This document shows positions 1-6,156 of a stretch of DNA of 7,115 bases, piece by piece; the first letter of the stretch is position 1, and the number at the start of each line of letters is the position of its first letter. The DNA lies in assembly GCA_019307665.1 (NCBI GenBank), contig JAFDJC010000169.1:1-7115 (forward strand), given 5' to 3'. The notes beneath the pieces were generated by a model, which did not search any database, was not told where the DNA came from, and worked only from the letters and a program-made list of their open reading frames with translations. This DNA comes from Deltaproteobacteria bacterium (GTDB taxonomy: Bacteria; Desulfobacterota; Desulfobacteria; Desulfobacterales; SURF-7). The position numbers and the translations under genes were made by a program.

Positions 1-635
1 CTACAGGCAAAATAGATAGAACAGATGTGGCAATTCTTGCCAGACACGGCAGAAAGCATCAGCTGAACCCCACCCAGGTCAATTACCGGGCAAACATTCA
101 TGCACTAAAAGATATCGGATGTACACACATTCTGGCGACAACCGCCTGCGGCAGCCTCAAAGAAGAGATCGGGCGGGGAGACTTTGTCCTGCTTGATCAG
201 TTTATTGATTTTACACGTCATAGAAAAACAACTTTTTTCGACTCATTTGAAAATGGTGCCAAACATACTTCCATGGCAGACCCCTTTGATGAAAGGCTGA
301 GAAATCTATTTTATGAAGCATCGGTTGAACTCAACCTCAACGTTCACAGGAAAGGCACGGTTGTGACCATTGAAGGCCCACGGTTTTCAACCAGAGCAGA
401 GTCCAAAATGTATAGGACCTGGGGCGCAGATGTAATCAATATGTCAATTGCTCCTGAAGCGATTCTCGCAAACGAGGCAGGAATACCTTACGCGGCAGTT
501 GCCATGTCAACAGATTACGACTGCTGGAAAGAAGACGAGGCGCCTGTTACCTGGAATGAAATTCTTGAAGTTTTTAATAGAAATGCTGATAATGTGATAA
601 AGCTTCTTGTAAATGTTATTTCAAAAATAGAATAA
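1..635 (+). CDS. mtnP: S-methyl-5'-thioadenosine phosphorylase, 5' end cut by window
   Basis: The enzyme phosphorolyses methylthioadenosine, a by-product of polyamine synthesis and other S-adenosylmethionine reactions, to adenine and 5-methylthioribose-1-phosphate in the cytoplasm. The frame is open from base 3, so the GTG at 27 is an internal Val and not the start. About 210 residues are visible; family members have roughly 260-290, so some 50-80 N-terminal residues lie outside the window. Visible motifs are VAILARHG and VNYRANI near the start, TTACGSL followed by GRGDFVLLDQFIDFT, then GPRFSTRAESKMYRTWGAD and VINMS. STDYDCWKEDE near the C-terminus has the two Asp residues that in the family recognise the 6-amino group of adenine and separate it from purine nucleoside phosphorylases, which use Asn. 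Sequence resemblance to human MTAP in this part is strong. apt follows 13 nt downstream, which fits the function. A preference for methylthioinosine cannot be fully excluded from sequence alone. Confidence 0.93.
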   Translation, partial: TGKIDRTDVAILARHGRKHQLNPTQVNYRANIHALKDIGCTHILATTACGSLKEEIGRGDFVLLDQFIDFTRHRKTTFFDSFENGAKHTSMADPFDERLRNLFYEASVELNLNVHRKGTVVTIEGPRFSTRAESKMYRTWGADVINMSIAPEAILANEAGIPYAAVAMSTDYDCWKEDEAPVTWNEILEVFNRNADNVIKLLVNVISKIE

Positions 636-648
636 GGATATTGCTGCC

Positions 649-1173
649 ATGAATAGAATCAAAGAAAGCATAAGAACTGTTCCCGACTGGCCGATACAAG
701 GTGTGATGTTTAGAGATATAACAACCCTGCTTCAGGACCCTGATGTTTTCAGAGAGTCCTGTGATGTTCTTTATAACCGCTATAAAGATATGCAAATCGA
801 TAAAATTGTCGGTATAGATGCCAGAGGATTTGTATTCGGAGCGGTTCTTGCGTACAAGCTGAACATCGGATTTGTGCCTGTAAGAAAAAAAGGAAAGCTT
901 CCGTATAAAACAATTAATGCGTCATATACACTGGAATATGGTGAGAATGTTGTTGAAATGCATGAAGACAGCATTGCAAAAGGTGAAAAAGTCATCATAG
1001 TAGACGATCTTATCGCAACCGGCGGAACCATAGCAGCTGCTGTGGAGCTTGTGGAAAAACTCGAAGGAGAAATACTGGAACTTGCCTGTATAATCGAACT
1101 TCCCGACCTTAAGGGCAGGGAAAAAATTAAAAACTACAAACTGTTCAGTATGGTCGAGTTTGAAGGGGATTAA
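649..1173 (+). CDS. apt: Adenine phosphoribosyltransferase
   Basis: The enzyme converts adenine and PRPP to AMP and pyrophosphate (purine salvage, cytoplasm). The protein has 174 residues, the normal length for bacterial APRT. The N-terminal signature PDWPIQGVMFRDIT is at residues 12-25, a KKGKLP loop at about 80-85, YTLEYG at 93-98, and the type I phosphoribosyltransferase PRPP-binding motif VIIVDDLIATGGT at 115-127 with the adjacent acidic pair D119/D120. The ATG at 649 is preceded by AAGGA at 634-638, which overlaps the mtnP stop codon, so translation is probably coupled and the two genes form an operon. The pairing is functional: mtnP releases adenine and apt recaptures it. The gene ends 27 nt before the stop codon of the convergent ccsB. 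Nothing in the protein looks damaged. Confidence 0.97.
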   Translation: MNRIKESIRTVPDWPIQGVMFRDITTLLQDPDVFRESCDVLYNRYKDMQIDKIVGIDARGFVFGAVLAYKLNIGFVPVRKKGKLPYKTINASYTLEYGENVVEMHEDSIAKGEKVIIVDDLIATGGTIAAAVELVEKLEGEILELACIIELPDLKGREKIKNYKLFSMVEFEGD

Positions 1174-1197
1174 GCTGAATCATCGACCTCTTTTTAT
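1152..1197 (+). terminator. Candidate intrinsic terminator of mtnP-apt
   Basis: GGTCGA at 1152-1157 pairs with TCGACC at 1183-1188, followed directly by TCTTTTTATT. A small inner stem GATT/AATC (1168-1171 with 1178-1181) could shorten the 25-nt loop. The 5' arm lies inside the last codons of apt. The outer stem is only 6 bp and the interior loop is large, so this is a weak candidate. The T-run points in the + direction only, so it would serve apt and not the convergent ccsB. Confidence 0.4.
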
Positions 1198-1200
1198 TGT

Positions 1201-2040
1201 TTACGACTGTGCATAGCTGTGAAGACCTGGAAGATAATTGACTCCGAAATAGGTAAACAAGACAGCTGTAAACCCTATAATGGAAAGCCATGCTATTCGC
1301 CTGCCGTGCCACCCCCGCATCATTCTCGCATGGAGCAGAGTTGCGTAAATGAACCAGGTGATAAGTGACCATGTCTCTTTTGGGTCCCATGACCAGTAAC
1401 TTCCCCATGCAGAATTAGCCCATACGGAACCGGTTATTATACCAATGGTTAGAAAAAGAAAACCGAACATTACCATTTGATGGGTAAGTTCTTCCAGAAT
1501 ATTGTGGGAAGGGAAGAATGAGGGGGTGTCTTTTCCGCCTCCGCTATTTTGCTGACTGGCAAGATATAAAATACTTATCCCAAAAGCGATGGCAAAGCCT
1601 GCATAACCCAGGAAGCAGGTGACAACATGCGCAATGAGCCAGTTGCTTTTTAGAGCCGGAATAAGCGGTTGAATGTGGTTGCTGACTCCCGGGGCAAGTG
1701 AAGCATATGCCATGGCAAGAAAAGCAATAGGCGCTGCAAACGTGCCAATGGCCGGATTTTGATATTTTTTTTCATAAATCATATGGATACAGCCCAGGGT
1801 AAATGAAAAAAAGACGAGCGATTCGTACATGTTTGACAGGGGGGCGTGACCGATACCGAGCCTGTAAGACTCTATCCACCTCATAACAATACCGGCAGCA
1901 TTAAACAAGACAGCGATTAAAGTAATCCACCATGCCAGTCTGGCGGGCAATTTTTTTTTAAAAACAGAAGCCGAGACATATAAAACAGCGGCAAAACCGA
2001 ATACAAATGTTGTAATTGACAATAATAACGAACTGTTCAT
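1201..2040 (-). CDS. ccsB: System II cytochrome c biogenesis protein CcsB (CcsA/ResC type)
   Basis: This is the haem-handling half of the System II cytochrome c synthetase: with ResB it carries haem across the cytoplasmic membrane and presents it for attachment to CXXCH motifs of apocytochromes. The 279-residue protein is mostly hydrophobic with about eight membrane segments. The hallmark WWD domain, WGSYWSWDPKETW, is at residues 212-224. Candidate haem-ligand histidines are H138 (LIAHVV), H237 (LLHAR) and H274 (GLHSYA). H138 and H274 flank the WWD domain, and their spacing resembles that reported for Helicobacter CcsBA; this assignment is inferred from spacing. The ATG at 2040 is preceded by a good AGGTGA ribosome site. 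It is the last visible gene of the minus-strand operon, 33 nt after resB. Naming varies: the same family is called CcsA or ResC in other organisms. No clear terminator follows it on this strand. Confidence 0.95.
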   Translation of the reverse strand: MNSSLLLSITTFVFGFAAVLYVSASVFKKKLPARLAWWITLIAVLFNAAGIVMRWIESYRLGIGHAPLSNMYESLVFFSFTLGCIHMIYEKKYQNPAIGTFAAPIAFLAMAYASLAPGVSNHIQPLIPALKSNWLIAHVVTCFLGYAGFAIAFGISILYLASQQNSGGGKDTPSFFPSHNILEELTHQMVMFGFLFLTIGIITGSVWANSAWGSYWSWDPKETWSLITWFIYATLLHARMMRGWHGRRIAWLSIIGFTAVLFTYFGVNYLPGLHSYAQS

Positions 2041-2073
2041 TTTTCACCTCAAAACGTTTCTTCTAAAAAACGC

Positions 2074-3513
2074 CTATGTATGGTTTGCTAAACCTTCCAG
2101 CTTTTCGGCTATTTTCTTAATTTTGTTTTCCATAGCAAACTTGTTTTTATTTGAAGTCCCTGTCACAGTAACTGAAGTCTTTTTTTTGTGCTCTTCTATT
2201 TCTATGCAAATTCTCTGGTGAGACATGAAAAAAGTTATAATGCATCCAATGATCATCATGATAAACCCGGAGTAGACGATCCATACGCCTGGGTCTTTTG
2301 TTACTTGAAGGCCCGTATAATATTGTTCAGCAGGTTTTTTTTCCGGAACAAAATTTTCATGAACATGACCAGCGACTGAAATCACTATCTTTCCGCCTCG
2401 CATCCTGTCAAAATTAGGAAATTTGAGCGGCAGGAGTACTTTCACAGGGGGGGCATTTTCAGGTGAATAAGTGCCCAACAAGGCTTCACCAATGTTATGT
2501 CCGCTGAATTCTGCAGATTGTTTGTGTTCGTTTATTATAAATTTGCCCAACCCTTCAGGCATGTCGATGGTTTTACCTATTTTAGTCTTTTTACTGTATT
2601 CCATTCCCGATTCAGCGTTTTTAAAATTGAGAACGATGGCTTCAGAATCTTTTTCGAAAAATGACATATGCGTTTCTGAATTATTCTTGGGGGGTGCCAA
2701 TTTGCCATAACTTGATTGGAAGATATTGATTCCTTTATAACGTAGGGGATCATTTACAATAATATCTTTTTTTAAAATTGCTTTTCCTTCTTCCAGAATC
2801 GTAAGACTCGACCTGTATTCTTTTGGCGCGCCATTTTCATAAAGAGTAACATCAAAGTCGTCGCAGCGGATTTCAAAATTGAGTGACAGTTCTCTTGCGC
2901 TGTTTCTCAAATGAACCTTGCTTACAGTTTCACCTTCAGGAATATTGACAAAAGCGTTGAAACCGAAAAAAGAACCCATCAGGCTTCCTGCCAGCAGGAA
3001 AATGACGCTAAGGTGAACGATATAGACCCCGATTCTTGTCCAGCGATGCTTTTCCGCAAAGAGGCATGCGCCCTTGTCAGTTTCTTCCACACTCGTAAAT
3101 CCGAAAGCTTTTGAAATTATGGGCAGGAAAATATTTTTTAACTGATCGGTAGTACTGTGAGCATTAAATTTTTCCTTTTTGGTCAGTTTTCTGAACCTTT
3201 CAACATTAAATTTCGGAGTTTTAACAAATATTGTTTTCCATACCGAAGAGAGTCGGTCTGTGGAGCATGCGACGATATTTATGCCGAGCATGAGTATCAG
3301 AAACTGGAACCACAATGAATGGTACATATCAAAAATATTGAACTTATTAAAAATGTTGAAAAGAAATTCACCATATTCGTGAAAATAGGCTGCCTGACTT
3401 TTATTTTGGGGTACAACCGTGCCGATAACGGATGTTGCAGCAAGGGATAGCAGAAGCACTACTGTAAGGCGCACAGAAATAAAAAAATTCCATAAAGTGT
3501 TAGACGATTTCAA
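2074..3513 (-). CDS. resB: System II cytochrome c biogenesis protein ResB (Ccs1), TTG start
   Basis: This is the membrane partner of CcsB in the System II synthetase and is thought to bind the apocytochrome on the periplasmic side. The 479-residue protein has the ResB layout: two N-terminal membrane helices (about 14-34 and 66-84), a third at about 160-182 containing H167, a large periplasmic domain of about 225 residues, and a fourth helix at about 410-430. Recognisable ResB stretches are the N-terminal SVRLTVVLL, the DPLRYKGINIFQSSYG region at 255-270, and DPGVWIVYSG at 407-416 followed by SHQR at 431-434. The start is TTG, supported by a perfect AGGAGG six bases upstream and by the first helix, which the next in-frame ATG (codon 63) would remove. 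After the last helix comes a charged cytoplasmic tail of about 50 residues rich in Lys. The gene lies 39 nt after the RNase gene and 33 nt before ccsB. Confidence 0.95.
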   Translation of the reverse strand: MKSSNTLWNFFISVRLTVVLLLSLAATSVIGTVVPQNKSQAAYFHEYGEFLFNIFNKFNIFDMYHSLWFQFLILMLGINIVACSTDRLSSVWKTIFVKTPKFNVERFRKLTKKEKFNAHSTTDQLKNIFLPIISKAFGFTSVEETDKGACLFAEKHRWTRIGVYIVHLSVIFLLAGSLMGSFFGFNAFVNIPEGETVSKVHLRNSARELSLNFEIRCDDFDVTLYENGAPKEYRSSLTILEEGKAILKKDIIVNDPLRYKGINIFQSSYGKLAPPKNNSETHMSFFEKDSEAIVLNFKNAESGMEYSKKTKIGKTIDMPEGLGKFIINEHKQSAEFSGHNIGEALLGTYSPENAPPVKVLLPLKFPNFDRMRGGKIVISVAGHVHENFVPEKKPAEQYYTGLQVTKDPGVWIVYSGFIMMIIGCIITFFMSHQRICIEIEEHKKKTSVTVTGTSNKNKFAMENKIKKIAEKLEGLANHT

Positions 3514-3519
3514 GTTTTG

Positions 3520-3525
3520 CCTCCT
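3520..3525 (-). promoter_or_regulatory. Shine-Dalgarno site of resB
   Basis: On the minus strand this reads AGGAGG, then six bases, then TTG at 3513-3511. It is the best ribosome-binding site in the window and fixes the non-ATG start of resB. Confidence 0.85.
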
Positions 3526-3552
3526 GTTAAAATTTCTAAAAAAGCAGGTCTG

Positions 3553-5562
3553 TTACCCCATATATATCGACAGCGCATCATTTCTCGCATTCGAATGCTG
3601 AATAATAACACTTATCAAATCTCCGGGTTTAAGGTTCATTCCGCTGGACTGAGCCAGTCCGCATTCAAGCATATATTCCGTTAGCATAACAAGATAGTTA
3701 TCCCTTCTGCTGTCGATAACAACTGCATCTTCCTTTTTTCCGATTTTATTTTCAAGATATTTTAATATCCAGTACCGGTGACGCATGAACTGAAGCTTTG
3801 CAACATTTTGGAGCGTCTGTTCAAGAGAATGGATTATCCGGGAGATGTCGGTTCCGGGATATGGGTTTTCCAGGCCCAATACAGCACGAATCTGTCTCTG
3901 GGTTGTCAGGTCAAAATATTTCCTTATGGGCGAGGTTGATGTGACATAGGCTTCAAGTCCAAGGCCGGAATGATGTTCAGGTCCGAGACCGATTGCTCCG
4001 CGGCTTAAATGCTTACGCTGCAGGCAGTTTTGAAAAAGCGTTCCCGGACCGTTTTTAATAAGTCTGTTTTTTGGTGCAGGCTGTGATCTGAAGATTGCCG
4101 GCATATTATTTTCATTCAAAAACCTGGCCATCAACCAGTTGGCCATTATCATCAGCTCAGAAACGAGAATCCTGGCCGGGCTTTCCCGGTCAATTCTCTT
4201 GATCATGATGACTTCTTTATCTTTTACTGTTACATTAACTTCAGGCAAAGTAATTTGTAGGGCGCCTGATCCGAGTCTTTTCTTTCGGAAATTTATAGCG
4301 ATTTCCAAAAGGGCTTTAATCTCCTCATTACGATCAATAAGCTCGTCAACTTCACTATAGGTGAGTTGATTTTTAACACAGATAACACTTGGAACTATTT
4401 CATAATTTTCAATTTCAGCAAATCGGTTCAGTTTAATGAAAACGGTAATTGCAGGCCGCTTTTCTCCTGCTTTGAGGCTGCAGATATTTTCCGATAAATT
4501 CATTGGAAGCATCGGTATTTTTTTGTCCGGCATGTATATCGAACTGCCCCTGTTGAATGCCGCCTGGTCTATTGAATCTCCCTTTTTAACAAAATGTCCG
4601 ACATCAGAGATGTGAATTCCCAGGCGATAATGATTACCTTCCTTTTCAATACTTAAGGCATCATCAAAGTCTATGGTAGATTTTCCATCAATCGTCATAA
4701 GGGGAAGTTCTGTAAGGTTTTGGCGATCATTGTTCAAGGCGACAGGTTTAGCATCAAAGGCAATCCTGTCCGACAGCTCAACTGTTTTTTGTGAAAAGTC
4801 TCTGGGAATATCCAGCCTTAGAAGATCTATATTTTCATTTCTATCCCACTCGCCAAGTTTGGAGATAAGTTCAAAAAGCTTGCCGCCTGTTTTCAATCCC
4901 GCCCTTGCAAGCATGGCTTTACCGACTTCAAAGTGCGGACTTTCTTTTTCAAAAAGGTAAAACGATTTTAAAATTTCTAAATAATCTTTAATTTCTCCTG
5001 TTTCTCCTGGTACTTTTGGAAGTTCATCATCTGCAAGCACTTTTTTCAGCCAGTCTCCTCCGCATTTAGTCATCCGGCTTTTACGTTCTTCTTCTTCAGC
5101 CTTCGCAATAATATCCTCAACCTGATTTTCTGAATAGGGGAGGAATCGATTGACATCAAATTTAAAATAGGTTTTGTTTTTGAAAAATCCTCTCATTACA
5201 GCAGACAAGTGATCAGATGTGACAGGAGATTTGAAACAGAAAGTAGCCATGGTGTCCAGGTCAATCCAATCATGCTCGGAATTCAAAATTTCCCACAGGC
5301 CTTTGATATCGATGTCAACTGCCAGGGTTTTGCGATAAGCAGATATCTCCTTCAGCGCTCTAACCAGTTTTTCCCTGTTTTCTGAGATGTTGAGCCTTGT
5401 ATCGGATTTGTAAGCCAGGCGTGCGATCGAGATGTTAACTTCGCGGTTTGTTTCAGTCAGCAGACGAAGGCGGTGTTTTTTTATTTCCATCACAACAGCG
5501 CAGATGATTTTCCGGCTGTCTATATATTCTACGATATTTCCTGGTTCCATGAAGTCGGACAA
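3553..5562 (-). CDS. RNB-domain 3'-5' exoribonuclease (RNase II/R family)
   Basis: This is a processive, metal-dependent exoribonuclease acting on RNA 3' ends in the cytoplasm. The 669-residue protein is near E. coli RNase II in length and well short of E. coli RNase R (813). Residues 1-130 form an N-terminal part starting with EPGNIVEYIDSRKIICAVV, followed by a helical linker rich in Glu and Lys. The RNB domain spans about 284-565. D292, D298, D300 and D301 (TIDGKSTIDFDDAL) have exactly the spacing of the four metal-binding Asp residues of RNase II. TSPIRKYFDL at 543-552 is the conserved Arg-containing motif, though the later His of the usual DLxxHR is Gln (TTQRQI). A degenerate S1-like tail occupies about 610-669. 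The start is uncertain: TTG at 5562 or ATG at 5550, neither with a clear ribosome site; ATG gives 665 residues and begins at the conserved MEPGN. It sits between tatA (38 nt) and resB (39 nt). I cannot decide between the names RNase II and RNase R. Confidence 0.93.
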   Translation of the reverse strand: MSDFMEPGNIVEYIDSRKIICAVVMEIKKHRLRLLTETNREVNISIARLAYKSDTRLNISENREKLVRALKEISAYRKTLAVDIDIKGLWEILNSEHDWIDLDTMATFCFKSPVTSDHLSAVMRGFFKNKTYFKFDVNRFLPYSENQVEDIIAKAEEEERKSRMTKCGGDWLKKVLADDELPKVPGETGEIKDYLEILKSFYLFEKESPHFEVGKAMLARAGLKTGGKLFELISKLGEWDRNENIDLLRLDIPRDFSQKTVELSDRIAFDAKPVALNNDRQNLTELPLMTIDGKSTIDFDDALSIEKEGNHYRLGIHISDVGHFVKKGDSIDQAAFNRGSSIYMPDKKIPMLPMNLSENICSLKAGEKRPAITVFIKLNRFAEIENYEIVPSVICVKNQLTYSEVDELIDRNEEIKALLEIAINFRKKRLGSGALQITLPEVNVTVKDKEVIMIKRIDRESPARILVSELMIMANWLMARFLNENNMPAIFRSQPAPKNRLIKNGPGTLFQNCLQRKHLSRGAIGLGPEHHSGLGLEAYVTSTSPIRKYFDLTTQRQIRAVLGLENPYPGTDISRIIHSLEQTLQNVAKLQFMRHRYWILKYLENKIGKKEDAVVIDSRRDNYLVMLTEYMLECGLAQSSGMNLKPGDLISVIIQHSNARNDALSIYMG

Positions 5563-5600
5563 TAACAGCAGGTACTTTTAAAGGCTAAGAGTATAAGGCA

Positions 5601-5777
5601 TTATGAAATATCATTATCTTCTATTTTTTCCTGTTTGTCAGCTTCGGATGTGGCCTTTTTGAAATTTTTTATTCCCTTGCCAATGCCTGATCCGATTTCA
5701 GGAAGCTTGCCTGCACCAAAAATGATTAAAATGATTACAAGAATTATAATAAGTTCTGGCATTCCTATACCAAACAT
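5601..5777 (-). CDS. tatA: Twin-arginine translocase subunit TatA/E, 58 residues
   Basis: TatA forms the oligomeric pore element of the Tat pathway, which exports folded, often cofactor-loaded proteins across the cytoplasmic membrane. Translation from the ATG at 5777 begins MFGIGMPELIIIL and gives one N-terminal membrane helix (about 7-20), then the hinge and amphipathic helix starting FGAGKLPEIG (residues 20-29), a Lys-rich stretch, and an acidic tail ending in DNDIS. F20 and G21 match the invariant positions of TatA, and a polar residue (E8) sits where E. coli TatA has Q8. TatB would usually be longer. An AAGGGGG ribosome site lies five bases before the ATG. It is the first gene of the minus-strand operon, directly behind a strong promoter and 38 nt ahead of the RNase gene. 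No tatB or tatC is in the window. Confidence 0.93.
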   Translation of the reverse strand: MFGIGMPELIIILVIILIIFGAGKLPEIGSGIGKGIKNFKKATSEADKQEKIEDNDIS

Positions 5778-5824
5778 GGGTTCCCCCTTTATTTTCCGGA
5801 TATCTTAATGCGATCTGTTTACAG

Positions 5825-5853
5825 TATATAACACCCGCCTCAATATGTGTCAA
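5825..5853 (-). promoter_or_regulatory. Sigma70-type promoter of the tatA-RNase-resB-ccsB operon
   Basis: On the minus strand the sequence has a perfect -35 box TTGACA (5853-5848), 17 bases, then TATATA as -10 box (5830-5825), with TG one base upstream of the -10 (extended -10). Transcription would start near 5818, giving a leader of about 40 nt before tatA. No other comparably good promoter was noticed inside the operon. Confidence 0.75.
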
Positions 5854-5924
5854 TCAATGTTTAACCTGGACTTTCTCCAAATTGTTTTCATTATAGAGGC
5901 TTAACTGAGTGTATACAATACCGG

Positions 5925-5999
5925 GGTAGGATCAGTAACCTGATTCACCAGTACATTATTATTAAAAAGGCCGTGTTTTGGAAAGAGCACGGTCTTTTT
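5925..5999 (+). ncRNA. Candidate small structured RNA: two hairpins ending in an intrinsic terminator
   Basis: Two stable hairpins follow each other on the + strand of a region between divergent genes. The first (5925-5949) pairs GGT and GGATCAG with CTGATTC and ACC around a TAAC loop, 10 bp with one bulged A and one G-U pair. The second is the terminator annotated separately. No coding frame of note precedes them in this direction, so a short non-coding transcript starting somewhere between about 5860 and 5920 is the simplest reason for an intact terminator here. TGTATACA (5910-5917) is a perfect 8-bp palindrome just upstream and could be an operator or promoter part. I could not identify a convincing promoter or a known RNA family. 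Alternatives are an insulator between divergent promoters or the relic of a lost gene. The 5' boundary given is only that of the first hairpin. Confidence 0.3.
5964..5999 (+). terminator. Strong intrinsic terminator, possibly bidirectional
   Basis: AAAAAGGCCGTG (5964-5975) pairs over its full 12 bp, with one G-U, with CACGGTCTTTTT (5988-5999); the loop is 12 nt. The GC-rich core followed by a T-run is typical of rho-independent termination on the + strand. The matching A-run gives a T-run on the minus strand as well, so it could work in both directions. There is no recognised gene upstream of it on the + strand. Confidence 0.8.
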
Positions 6000-6056
6000 G
6001 CTTTTGCGCTGCCAATCCATTTCCTGAAGCTTTATATTGAATAAATATGCCGGGCG

Positions 6057-6125
6057 AACTTAAAAAAGGACTTGAGATTTTTTTTCTGGTTGATATAAAT
6101 TTTAATTACAGGCGAGTTTTAAGTT
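6057..6125. repeat. 9-bp inverted repeat flanking the Sel1-gene promoter
   Basis: AACTTAAAA at 6057-6065 is the exact reverse complement of TTTTAAGTT at 6117-6125. The arms are 51 bp apart and bracket the -35/-10 elements at 6072-6099. This could be a paired operator, but the arms are AT-rich and chance is quite possible. Confidence 0.3.
6072..6099 (+). promoter_or_regulatory. Sigma70-type promoter of the Sel1-repeat gene
   Basis: TTGAGA (6072-6077), 16 bases including a T-tract, then TATAAA (6094-6099) preceded by TGA, an extended -10. Start of transcription would be near 6106, about 50 nt before the ATG at 6157. The spacing is one base short of the optimum. Confidence 0.6.
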
Positions 6126-6156
6126 AATCCGATTACTAAAGACACAGGGGAGAACG

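Noticed and set aside
780..1031. Minus-strand frame within apt
   Set aside because: Antisense to a well-recognised gene, with no ribosome site and no recognisable motif.
5890..5920. Promoter for the candidate small RNA (TTATAG or TACAAT as -10)
   Set aside because: No acceptable -35 box at 16-18 bases from either; too weak to annotate as a feature.
6047..6127. 26-codon + strand frame starting ATGCCGGGCGAA upstream of the Sel1 gene
   Set aside because: No ribosome site, it spans the Sel1 promoter, and the residues resemble no known protein.
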